Below the pieces are notes generated by a model. It was given only the letters and a program-made list of their open reading frames with translations. It made no database searches and was not told the origin of the DNA. The position numbers and the translations under genes were made by a program. This document shows positions 1-6,586 of a stretch of 7,800 nt of DNA, piece by piece; the first letter of the stretch is position 1, and each line of letters opens with the position of its first letter. The stretch spans positions 12,872 through 20,671 of the forward strand of contig DIAQ01000110.1 of assembly GCA_002414865.1 (NCBI GenBank), in the 5' to 3' direction. This DNA is from a candidate division Hyd24-12 bacterium UBA5074 (lineage in GTDB: Bacteria; Fermentibacterota; Fermentibacteria; Fermentibacterales; Fermentibacteraceae).

Positions 1-1154
1 CGCACTCTATCCACGATCCCGAACTTCTGTTCCTCAGTGCAGTCCTCCCTTATCTCGGGAGTCGAGATGACCTGGGGAAGCCCTGCCAGGAGCTCGGAGA
101 GCCGGCGCCCCGACCCTCCCACGACCTCGAGCAGGCGGAGGGAGGCGTACAGGGCGTCGTCGAACCCGTAGTAGCGGTCGCGGAAGAAGATATGGCCGCT
201 CATCTCCCCCGCCAGGAGGGCGTCCTCGTCGAGCATGGCCTGCTTGATGATGGAGTGGCCGGTGGCGCGCATCAGGGGTCGCCCGCCGAGCCTCTCCACG
301 GTGTCGAAGAAGATCCCGGAAGCCTTGACCTCGGAGATGACCGCGGCACCGGGGTTCGCCTCCAGGAGCCCGGCTGCGAGAAGGGTGAGCGTCCTGTCGC
401 CGAAGACCGTGCGGCCGAGATCGTCGACCACCCCGAGCCGGTCGGCATCCCCGTCGTAGGCAAGGCCCAGATCGGCCCGCGTCTCTCCGACCGCCTTCTT
501 CACGGCTTCGAGGTTGGCCTCCACCGTGGGATCGGGATGGTGGTTGGGGAACCTGCCGTCCATTTCGCAGAAGAGAGGGACGACCCTGCATCCGAGCGCT
601 TCGAGGACCTCGCAGGCAATGCCTCCGGTTCCGTTGCCGGCATCGACCACGACCTCGAAGGGTCTGTCGAAGCTGAATTCGGCCATCAGTCTGGCCTTGT
701 AGGCCTCCCTGACCGACATGGCTTCACCCCTGGAAACCGGATGCCCCGGCAGGATCGCAGGCGCCGCGGACGCGATGTCCGCGAGGTCGGAGATCTCGCT
801 GCCATGCATCGTGTGGAGGCCCTTCATGATCTTGAACCCGTTGTACTCGGGCGGGTTGTGGCTGCCGGTGATCATCACGGTCACTTCCGGGCGGAGCGTG
901 TGGGCGGCGAAGTAGGTCATCGGCGTGGTCTGCACCCCGAGGTCGACGAGACGCGCACCGCCTGCCGCGGCTCCCGCCGCCAGATTGTCGTGGAGGTCTG
1001 CGCCGGAGGGTCTGCAGTCCCTCCCGATCGCGATGCTGCCACCCGGGCCTGCGGTCACCGACAGGGCGTAGCCAAGCCTCCTGATGGAATCCTGGTCGAG
1101 ATCGCGCGGATAGACGCCGCGAATGTCATATTTCCTGAAGATATTCCTGTTCAT
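1..1154 (-). CDS. Phosphomannomutase/phosphoglucomutase, 3' end outside window
   Basis: This cytoplasmic enzyme of the alpha-D-phosphohexomutase family (AlgC/ManB type) interconverts mannose or glucose 6-phosphate and 1-phosphate, feeding sugar-nucleotide and polysaccharide synthesis. 384 codons are visible. The N-terminus has the family signature FRKYDIRG (residues 6-13), followed by GRDCRPS at 44-50. The catalytic phosphoserine loop TGSHNP is at 96-101, with the active serine at S98. The metal-binding loop DGDADR is at 234-239, and the sugar-recognition loop GEMSGH of domain 3 is at 316-321. The family is usually about 450-460 residues, so roughly the last 70, most of the phosphate-binding domain 4, lie beyond position 1. 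The ATG at 1154-1152 is chosen because it places the FR.YDIRG signature at the usual distance from the N-terminus and is preceded directly by GGAAGAGG. The start lies 29 bp inside the upstream pseudo-kinase gene, suggesting translational coupling. All catalytic loops are intact. PMM versus PGM preference cannot be decided from sequence. Confidence 0.95.
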   Translation of the reverse strand, partial: MNRNIFRKYDIRGVYPRDLDQDSIRRLGYALSVTAGPGGSIAIGRDCRPSGADLHDNLAAGAAAGGARLVDLGVQTTPMTYFAAHTLRPEVTVMITGSHNPPEYNGFKIMKGLHTMHGSEISDLADIASAAPAILPGHPVSRGEAMSVREAYKARLMAEFSFDRPFEVVVDAGNGTGGIACEVLEALGCRVVPLFCEMDGRFPNHHPDPTVEANLEAVKKAVGETRADLGLAYDGDADRLGVVDDLGRTVFGDRTLTLLAAGLLEANPGAAVISEVKASGIFFDTVERLGGRPLMRATGHSIIKQAMLDEDALLAGEMSGHIFFRDRYYGFDDALYASLRLLEVVGGSGRRLSELLAGLPQVISTPEIREDCTEEQKFGIVDRV

Positions 1155-1968
1155 CCTCTTCCAAGTCTTCCGCATGGTCATCCACTCCGGCCAGCGGGAG
1201 TCCTGCCTGGAACTGTCCCCGCTTCGAGCCTTCCTGGAGCCATCCTCCGTGGACACCTATGACCTGCCGCGCCAGTTCCGTGCCCAGAACCGATCCGGCC
1301 GCATCGGGATCCTGTGCGCCTCTGTAGTCGAGAGCCAGATGTGCCGATCTCCCGTCTCCGCTCAGGTCGATGGACAGGACGCTCCCCCTGCCGGCATGCC
1401 TGAGGGTCTCCATGAGGAGGGACTCGAGCGCCTGGCGCAGATATCTCTCGTCCCCCTTCACATGTACGTCCGGATCAATAGCCGCGGCAAGCGATATCCC
1501 CTTCTCGGAGAGCCTGGGGGAGGCCTCCTGGATTATCGAGGTCAGCATGCCCTCGAGATCCAGCGCAGGCCCTGCGGGCTTCCCGGAGGTGCTGTCCTTC
1601 GAATCGGAAGGGCGCTCGAGCGAGGCGATCTCGCCGATCAGGTCGATGAACCTGCTGATGTTGTCGACTTCGACCGCGAGGAGCGAGAGCTGCTCGCGCA
1701 CCCACTGAGGGCAGTCGAATGTCCTGCTCACCTCGTCCGAGGCATTCCTGATCGAAGCGAGAGGCTTCCTGAGGGTGACGCCGATCCTGGAAAGAAGATC
1801 GGACCTGGCTTTCTCGCCTTCGGCCACCTCTGCCCTGGCGGCGGCCAGCTCCCTAGAGAGGTTGGCGTTGTTGCGCCTCAGAGAGGCCGCCCTGCGTCTG
1901 AAATGCTCTGCGACCGCCGCCACGAGGATGACAGCTGATGCAGCGACCCAGATCGGGATGTCGGACAA
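1126..1968 (-). CDS. Membrane-anchored pseudo-histidine kinase (degenerate HisKA/HATPase)
   Basis: A 280-residue protein with one N-terminal hydrophobic segment (residues 4-20) followed by EHFRRR, then a basic, coiled-coil-like stretch (about 24-56), a DHp-like helical hairpin (about 56-118) and an HATPase-like domain (about 135-260). The fold assignment rests on LLSRIGVTLRKPLASI at 58-73, which aligns with the H-box (canonical SHELRTPL), on GDERYLRQALESLL at 172-185, and on ELARQVIGVHGG at 231-242 followed by GQFQAGLPL at 251-259, as in sensor kinases. The key residues are missing. V64 replaces the phosphoacceptor His, T65 the following Glu, and E187 the N-box Asn. The segment between the G1-like DYRG (214-217) and the G2-like region is only about 10 residues, so no ATP lid or F-box remains. 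Catalysis is therefore unlikely; a scaffold or sensor role is inferred. The TTG at 1968 is the best start: GGGGAGGG lies just upstream, and the membrane helix starts at once. The tail (263-280) is strongly acidic. Confidence 0.75.
   Translation of the reverse strand: MSDIPIWVAASAVILVAAVAEHFRRRAASLRRNNANLSRELAAARAEVAEGEKARSDLLSRIGVTLRKPLASIRNASDEVSRTFDCPQWVREQLSLLAVEVDNISRFIDLIGEIASLERPSDSKDSTSGKPAGPALDLEGMLTSIIQEASPRLSEKGISLAAAIDPDVHVKGDERYLRQALESLLMETLRHAGRGSVLSIDLSGDGRSAHLALDYRGAQDPDAAGSVLGTELARQVIGVHGGWLQEGSKRGQFQAGLPLAGVDDHAEDLEEDEQEYLQEI
1155..1162 (-). promoter_or_regulatory. Ribosome binding site of the hexose-phosphate mutase gene
   Basis: The minus strand reads GGAAGAGG directly in front of the ATG at 1154. 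The purine run abuts the start codon, so the effective spacing is short if GGAAG pairs with the anti-Shine-Dalgarno. The site lies within the last codons of the upstream pseudo-kinase gene, where the same bases help encode its acidic C-terminal tail. Confidence 0.5.
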
Positions 1969-1972
1969 GTGG

Positions 1973-1980
1973 CCCTCCCC
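1973..1980 (-). promoter_or_regulatory. Ribosome binding site that decides the TTG start
   Basis: The minus strand reads GGGGAGGG, then CCAC, then TTG at 1968. This strong Shine-Dalgarno lies in the 20-bp gap after the TGA of the radical SAM gene. The next ATG upstream in this frame is at 2469, deep inside the radical SAM gene, so the TTG is the credible start. Confidence 0.75.
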
Positions 1981-1988
1981 GCTTCCTG

Positions 1989-3197
1989 TCAGCCCAGCTC
2001 GTCGAGAGCGTCTGCCACGACGATCCGCCTCCCGGACATCCGCTCCGCGTCTTCCGCGCGGACCCCGTCGATCGTGAGCCCCGCCCGGGAGAACATGGAG
2101 CCCGGGAGATATACGGGGTCGGCTCCACCGGATGCGCGGAGCGCATCGAGGACGTCTCCCGCCGTCAGCAGGCCGGCGACTCCGACCATCTCTCCGAAGA
2201 AGCTGTTCCGCACCTCCAGCACCGAATATGCCGAGCCTTCGAGGATTCTCCCGAGGAATGGCGCGGCCAGGGAGCCGGTCACGATGGTCCCCCCGCCTTC
2301 GAAGCTCCTTCTCCTGTTCTGCAGGAGATCCGCCAGCATGCCGATCCCGTTCGCCTTCATGCAGCATCCCTCGTAGAAGGATGGATCGGGGATGTCCCGC
2401 CCGGCCAGGATGAAGAACTCGTCGGCCGGGTAGGCCCAGCGGACTCCCCGGGCCGCGAAGGCGCGGCACGAAACTCTGGAGCAGGCTTCCAGGCAGGAGG
2501 CGGACTCTGATGCGTCGGGGCGTCGCAGGGGCGTCAGTCCGTCACGGTATCGGGTGAGCCCCACCGGGACGACCCCGGTCGCTTCCACGCATGTCTTCTC
2601 CAGAAGGGCATCCAGCGTCTCCTCGAGAGCGGGCCCGTCGTTGAATCCCGGGACGACGACGATCTGGGCCTCGACGGAGATGCCTTCGCGCGAGAGCATG
2701 TCCAGCTGCGGCAGTATGGGCGAAGGGCGTCCCAGCCCGAGCATCCTGCCTCTCAGAACGGGATCGGCGGCATGCACCGAGACATGGATGGGGGAAAGCC
2801 TTTTCTTCGCCGCGTATTCCGCCTGCTCCCGGTCGAGCGTGACGAAGTTTCCGTACACGAACGAGTGCCTGACGTCGTCGTCCCGGCACAGGAGGGAAGC
2901 CCTCACCCCCGGGGGCATCTGGTCCATGAAGCAGAAGATGCAGGAGTTCGAGCAGGGAGCCGCTCCCGAGCCCTCGACATCGAGTCCCAGCGGGACCGTC
3001 GACCGGCGGGAGATGCTCGCCTTGCGGACGAGGCCGCCTCTCGAATAGGACATCTGGAGCCCCGGGGACGACGCGGCGAGCATGAGGTCCATCCAGTCGT
3101 CGATCTGGATGCCGTTGCACTCGATGAGGCGGTCACCCGGTCTGAGGCCGGCCCTCGAGGCCGGCGAGCCGCGACTGACCCCGGTGATCCGGAGCAC
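1989..3197 (-). CDS. PDZ-radical SAM-DUF512 protein
   Basis: A 402-residue iron-sulfur protein of the DUF512 family, commonly found beside the ribosome-assembly GTPase gene der; its reaction is unknown to me. Domains: a PDZ-like module (about 3-60, with SPASRAGLRPGDRL at 11-24), a radical SAM core with the cluster motif C82-X3-C86-X2-C89, and the C-terminal DUF512 region (about 190-395). Family signatures are clear: MDQMPPGVR (91-99), RDDDVRHSFVYGN (105-117), HVSVHAADP (138-146), VVPGFNDG (181-188), VPVGLTRYR (210-218), ADEFFILAG (258-266), NGIGM (283-287) and NSFFGEMVGVAGLLT (331-345). It is somewhat shorter than most members I recall (about 430-450). Beyond the cluster motif it has C235, C239 and C244 in a row plus adjacent C278-C279, which might bind a second cluster (inference). 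The start is GTG at 3197, 6 bp after the TPR gene's stop, with only a weak GCGGGAA-type site, consistent with termination-reinitiation. No der gene is in the window. Confidence 0.9.
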   Translation of the reverse strand: MLRITGVSRGSPASRAGLRPGDRLIECNGIQIDDWMDLMLAASSPGLQMSYSRGGLVRKASISRRSTVPLGLDVEGSGAAPCSNSCIFCFMDQMPPGVRASLLCRDDDVRHSFVYGNFVTLDREQAEYAAKKRLSPIHVSVHAADPVLRGRMLGLGRPSPILPQLDMLSREGISVEAQIVVVPGFNDGPALEETLDALLEKTCVEATGVVPVGLTRYRDGLTPLRRPDASESASCLEACSRVSCRAFAARGVRWAYPADEFFILAGRDIPDPSFYEGCCMKANGIGMLADLLQNRRRSFEGGGTIVTGSLAAPFLGRILEGSAYSVLEVRNSFFGEMVGVAGLLTAGDVLDALRASGGADPVYLPGSMFSRAGLTIDGVRAEDAERMSGRRIVVADALDELG

Positions 3198-3203
3198 TTC
3201 CCG

Positions 3204-5027
3204 CTATTCCAGCGAATCCTGGATTTTGACCATGACGGGGTCGATCTTCCCCGCAGCCTTCCTCTCGGCTTCCGCCTGCCTCTTCCTCCCCGTGGCCTCG
3301 TAGACCTTGGCGAGGTTGAGATGGAAGCCGACGAGCGCCATCCCATCCCTGGAGGCGAGGCTCATCCCCTTCTGGAACTGCTCTTCGGCCTCGTCGAAGC
3401 GGCCCATGTTCAGATAGCAGCGCCCGAGCATCTCCCTCGCGCGCGTCCTGAACTCGGGACTCGGGAGGACCTGGGTGAACTCCGCCACGGCCTCCCTCAG
3501 GAGTCCCATCTCCCGGTAGGCGATCCCGAGGTCGTAGTGGGTGGGATAGTCGTTGGTCGAGATGGCTGCGTTCACGCCTTCCTGGAATTCCTTCACCAGG
3601 CCGGCGAGCGCCCTGGCCGAGTCGGCGTCGAACATCCTGTCGATGTCCGCGAGAATGGAGGCGATGTCCGCATAGTTGTCGATATCGGCAAGGCCCGGCC
3701 GAACCCCTTCCAGGAGCGTCGTGGCCATGGCGAAGCCAGGATCGGCCTGCACCGCGGCTTCGAGGGCCGCGACGGCCTCGTGCGGGCTGTCGTTGAGGAG
3801 GTAGGCCACGGCGAGGCGGTAGAGGGAACGCGCCTGCCCTTCGGGGCCGAGGGAGTTCCTGATCCTCACGAGCTCCCGGGCTGCGGCGAGGGACTCGGGA
3901 CAGATGTCGAGCACGCCCTCGAGGAGCTCGAACACCATCTTCTCCCTGCCCGTGGAACGGTAGATCTCGGCCGCCTTCAGATAGGCCTCCACGGCGCCGT
4001 AGAAATCGCTGACGTCCAGGAGGAGGTTGCCGAGCTCGACATAGCCGAGGGCATCGCCGGGAGCCCTGTCGAGCCTGTGCTTCATGTCGGCCACCTGCTT
4101 GGTCAGGGCCTCCCGCACCTGCCTGACCGACACCATGCCCATCTCGACCAGGACATCGCCGAGGCGCCTGTAGTCGTGCGAGGACGCCTGCACCTCGAGC
4201 GCCTTCAGCACCTCGCTCGCCTTGAGCAGCCCGTCCGCGACGAAGTACTCGCCGAGCCGCTTCCTCGGACTGGCCTCATCGGCCTCTTCGTCGGCCTCGG
4301 GCTCCTCCTCGACGAAGTCGGCGGAGTCGAACGACACCTGTTCGAGCTGGCTCTCCTCGCGGGGCTCCTCGGAAACCCCCGCAGGGGCCTCCTCCGATCC
4401 GGGGGCGGAGCCCTCGCCTGACGTCTGCTCCATCTGCTGAGGGGCCTCGTGCAGCGAGTTCCTGAGCTCCTCGAGCATCTGAACCATCTTGCGATGCTCC
4501 GGGAATCCCCTCTCGGCCGAAACGGAGACGCAGCGGTCGAGAATGGCCTCCTTCTTCTGCACGAAGGCCACGCGTGCCAGGCGGACGACCCAGTTCCGGT
4601 CCTCCGGATCGAGCCGCGTCAGGGACGTGAGGGTGTTGACCACGAGATCGCCGGCCCTGTCGGGCTTCGATTTGAGGTAGAGGACGTACTCGCGCCTCGC
4701 CTGGTCGGGCTTGCTCTGCTCCTCGAAGCACACGCCCATGACGTAATGGGCCAGGCCGAACTCGGGCTCGGCCCGGAGGGCCTTGCGGCTCACGGACAGG
4801 GCGACCATCTGGAGCCCGTCCTTGAGGTAGAGCTCGGCGGCGCGGGTGAAGTGATCGAGCGCCTCGTCCTTCTTCTTCATCTTCAACAGGACGTCACCGG
4901 CGCTGTTGTGGACCGAGGCATCCTCGGGATCATCTCTCAGGATGGCCTGGAATACACGCAGAGCGCTGTCCAGCTTGCCATTCTGCAGAAGGTCGTGCGC
5001 CTTCTTCTTCATGGAGACATCAGCCAT
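3204..5027 (-). CDS. TPR protein with central MshEN domain, predicted c-di-GMP receptor scaffold
   Basis: A 607-residue soluble protein with no signal peptide or membrane segment. Layout: N-terminal TPR block (about 5-192); acidic, Ser/Pro/Glu-rich linker (about 194-254); MshEN-like domain (257-311); a second TPR block (about 316-607). The TPR calls rest on repeated helix pairs ending in Pro, e.g. A-F at 22-26 with P34, and HYDLGIAYREMGLLREAV at 497-514 followed by MLGRCYLNMGRFDEAEEQF at 533-551. The MshEN call rests on two 24-residue motifs starting RLGEYFVADG (257) and RLGDVLVEMG (288), each ending AL..Q. This is the c-di-GMP-binding pattern known from MshE/PilB-type ATPases, but no ATPase domain is present. 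Its role is probably protein assembly tuned by c-di-GMP (inference). The ATG at 5027 has GGGAG six bases upstream. The start overlaps the hutI stop by 8 bp, and the stop is 6 bp before the radical SAM gene. Confidence 0.87.
   Translation of the reverse strand: MADVSMKKKAHDLLQNGKLDSALRVFQAILRDDPEDASVHNSAGDVLLKMKKKDEALDHFTRAAELYLKDGLQMVALSVSRKALRAEPEFGLAHYVMGVCFEEQSKPDQARREYVLYLKSKPDRAGDLVVNTLTSLTRLDPEDRNWVVRLARVAFVQKKEAILDRCVSVSAERGFPEHRKMVQMLEELRNSLHEAPQQMEQTSGEGSAPGSEEAPAGVSEEPREESQLEQVSFDSADFVEEEPEADEEADEASPRKRLGEYFVADGLLKASEVLKALEVQASSHDYRRLGDVLVEMGMVSVRQVREALTKQVADMKHRLDRAPGDALGYVELGNLLLDVSDFYGAVEAYLKAAEIYRSTGREKMVFELLEGVLDICPESLAAARELVRIRNSLGPEGQARSLYRLAVAYLLNDSPHEAVAALEAAVQADPGFAMATTLLEGVRPGLADIDNYADIASILADIDRMFDADSARALAGLVKEFQEGVNAAISTNDYPTHYDLGIAYREMGLLREAVAEFTQVLPSPEFRTRAREMLGRCYLNMGRFDEAEEQFQKGMSLASRDGMALVGFHLNLAKVYEATGRKRQAEAERKAAGKIDPVMVKIQDSLE
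4095..4259 (-). other. MshEN-like domain coding segment with two RLG motifs
   Basis: Encodes residues 257-311 of the TPR protein. Motif one (257-280) and motif two (288-311) are each 24 residues long, start with Arg-Leu-Gly, have Gly at position 10, and end with Ala-Leu-x-x-Gln. The spacer is 7 residues (281-287), against 5 in the c-di-GMP-binding MshEN domains as I remember them. R257 and R288 would be the ligand-contacting arginines. Binding is predicted, not shown. Confidence 0.72.
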
Positions 5028-6309
5028 GGCCTGCTCCCGGCGAAGTTCGGGCAACTGGGAGCGCTTCGCGCGCCCCTGAGAATACGCGTGAAATATCGGG
5101 CATTCCCATGTGGTAGGGAATACCCCTGTAATCGTCGAGGTCCCAGACCACGAAATCCGCGTCGCTCCCGGCCTGGAGGCAGCCCTTCCTTCCGGCAAGC
5201 CCGAGAGAGGCCGCGCCGTTGGCCGTGCCCGCCACGATGGCCTGCTCCACCGTCAGGCCGCACCTGCATACGGCTGTCGTGAGCGCGAGCGGCATGGATT
5301 CGCAGTAGCAGCTCCCGGGGTTGAAGTCTGTGGCGACGGCCACGGCTGCCCCCTCCGAGAGGAGCCCCGCACCGTCCGGGAAGGGCTTCCCCAGGAAGAA
5401 GGCAGTGCAGGGCAGGAGAGTGGCGACCGTCCCGGAGGAAGCCAGAATGGATGCGGATTCCGGGGAGGTCGCCAGCAGATGGTCGGCGCTCGAAGCCCCG
5501 AGCTCGACTGCCAGGCGCGAGGCTCCGATGTCGGCGAACTCGTCGGCGTGCACCTTCAGGCCCAGCCCGAGGCCTTTCGCCGCCTCCAGGTACCGCCTGC
5601 TCTGAGCGATGTCGAAGACGCCCTCCTCGCAGAACACGTCGGCGAATGTGGCGAGGTTCCTGGAGACGACTGCGGGCAGCACCTCCCGTATCACGAAGTC
5701 GATGTAATCGTCCGGCCTGCCAGCGTACTCGGGCGGCACCGCATGAGGTCCGAGGAAGGTGGCGACCGTCGTGAGCGGAACCGTTTCGCCCACTTCGGCC
5801 AGGACCTCGAGCGACAGCATCTCGGTCTCGAGGTCGAGCCCGTACCCGCTCTTGACCTCGGCGGTGGTGGTCCCGTTTCCGAGCATGGCCAGGAGGTTGC
5901 GGCGGAGGGAGGCTGCCAGCGCGTCCCGCCCGGCCGAGCGGGTGGCGCGCATCGTGGCGGCAATGCCTCCCCCGGAGGCGGCTATCTGCTGATAGGACTG
6001 TCCGGCGGCCCTCCGGGCGAATTCCTCGGCCCGGCTGCCGGCGAAGAGGGCATGCGTGTGCGAATCGACGAAGCCCGGCGTGACCAGGGAGCCTTTGGCG
6101 TCGAGGACCCTGGCCCCCGCGGCAGGCGGAGCCTCGGCGGTGAAGGAATCGGTGGGCCCCGCCCAGACGATCCTCCCGTCGACGGCGGCGAACGCGCCGT
6201 CAGGGATGATCGACAGCTCGGAAGCCCAGGGGCCCCTCCTCGGAAGGAGAGGCCCCGAAAGGGTCAGCAGCTGTCCTGCGTGGACCAGGGAGAAACAGGC
6301 GCCGGGCAT
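5020..6309 (-). CDS. hutI: Imidazolonepropionase
   Basis: This cytoplasmic, metal-dependent amidohydrolase hydrolyses 4-imidazolone-5-propionate to N-formimidoyl-L-glutamate, the third step of histidine degradation. The product is 429 residues, near the family's usual length. Visible signatures: VTPGFVDSHTH (76-86) with metal ligands H84 and H86, FAGSRAEEFARRAAG (89-103), SGGGI (112-116), EVKSGYGLD (151-159), FLGPHAVPPEY (185-195), DVFCEEGVF (224-232), KVHADEF (252-258) with metal ligand H254 and the likely catalytic E257, SSADHL (273-278), and ATDFNPGS (326-333) with metal-site D328. All expected active-site residues are present. The ATG at 6309 follows the rpmA stop by 11 bp. Its Shine-Dalgarno is weak (an AGGG overlapping the rpmA TAG), so translational coupling to rpmA is possible. 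The stop overlaps the next gene's start in ATGGCTGA. No hutH, hutU or hutG is visible, so the pathway partners must be elsewhere or missing. Confidence 0.97.
   Translation of the reverse strand: MPGACFSLVHAGQLLTLSGPLLPRRGPWASELSIIPDGAFAAVDGRIVWAGPTDSFTAEAPPAAGARVLDAKGSLVTPGFVDSHTHALFAGSRAEEFARRAAGQSYQQIAASGGGIAATMRATRSAGRDALAASLRRNLLAMLGNGTTTAEVKSGYGLDLETEMLSLEVLAEVGETVPLTTVATFLGPHAVPPEYAGRPDDYIDFVIREVLPAVVSRNLATFADVFCEEGVFDIAQSRRYLEAAKGLGLGLKVHADEFADIGASRLAVELGASSADHLLATSPESASILASSGTVATLLPCTAFFLGKPFPDGAGLLSEGAAVAVATDFNPGSCYCESMPLALTTAVCRCGLTVEQAIVAGTANGAASLGLAGRKGCLQAGSDADFVVWDLDDYRGIPYHMGMPDISRVFSGAREALPVARTSPGAGHG
5034..5038 (-). promoter_or_regulatory. Ribosome binding site of the TPR-MshEN gene
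   Basis: The minus strand reads GGGAG, six bases before the ATG at 5027. It lies inside the last codons of hutI and supports this ATG over upstream in-frame starts such as the one at 5198, which would run through hutI. Confidence 0.65.
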
Positions 6310-6320
6310 GCTCGGCGGCC

Positions 6321-6572
6321 CTATTCGGGCTGTACGGAAGCCGTCTTCCTTCCCCGGTAGACGGTGTACGCGACACGGCCGTCCGTTTTCGCGAAGAGGC
6401 TGTAGTCGGAAGCCAGACCGACATTTACCCCTGCGTGGATGTTTGTGCCGTGCTGGCGGACCAGGATGGTCCCGGCGCTGACGATGCAGCCGGCCGGAGC
6501 CTTGACACCGAGGCGCTTGCCCGAAGTGTCCCTGCCGTTCCTGGAACTCGACGAGGATTTCTTGTGTGCCAT
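6321..6572 (-). CDS. rpmA: 50S ribosomal protein L27
   Basis: An 83-residue protein of the large ribosomal subunit, whose flexible N-terminus reaches the peptidyl-transferase centre. The family pattern runs the whole length: MAHKK, RNGRDTSGKRLGVK (11-24), AGTILVRQHGT (33-43), HAGVNVG (46-52), LFAKTDG (59-65) and a basic end. The glycine-rich part after MAHKK, normally GGGSS or similar, is here five serines (6-10). The cleavable N-terminal extension of Firmicutes-type L27, processed by Prp, is absent. The ATG at 6572 is preceded by GGGGGA at six bases. The usual partners rplU (upstream) and obgE (downstream) are absent; instead a peptidase gene ends 14 bp upstream and hutI begins 11 bp downstream. 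Whether this is the only rpmA of the genome cannot be told from here. Confidence 0.97.
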   Translation of the reverse strand: MAHKKSSSSSRNGRDTSGKRLGVKAPAGCIVSAGTILVRQHGTNIHAGVNVGLASDYSLFAKTDGRVAYTVYRGRKTASVQPE

Positions 6573-6578
6573 CAGCCA

Positions 6579-6584
6579 TCCCCC
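6579..6584 (-). promoter_or_regulatory. Ribosome binding site of rpmA
   Basis: The minus strand reads GGGGGA, then TGGCTG, then ATG at 6572. The purine run sits in the 14-bp gap behind the peptidase stop codon. Another ATG begins inside this run but is out of frame with L27. Confidence 0.55.
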
Positions 6585-6586
6585 AA

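Noticed and set aside
192..1262. 356-codon open frame on the plus strand
   Set aside because: It is antisense to the mutase gene, in which every catalytic loop is intact.
1969..2469. Upstream extension of the pseudo-kinase to an ATG at 2469 (447 residues)
   Set aside because: The added part is Arg/Gly-rich, lies wholly inside the radical SAM gene, and would bury the membrane helix. The TTG at 1968 has a strong ribosome site.
2772..4421. 549-codon open frame on the plus strand
   Set aside because: It lies antisense to the radical SAM and TPR genes, whose protein families are clear. Its translation is rich in Arg, Gly, Pro, Glu and His with no recognisable domain: a GC-rich shadow.
5028..5198. 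Upstream extension of the TPR protein to an ATG at 5198
   Set aside because: It overlaps the well-conserved C-terminus of hutI, and the added residues do not look like TPR. The ATG at 5027 has GGGAG at six bases.
5110..6360. 416-codon open frame on the plus strand
   Set aside because: It is antisense to hutI, which has all its family motifs. The composition is low-complexity Gly/Arg/Glu, as expected for a shadow.
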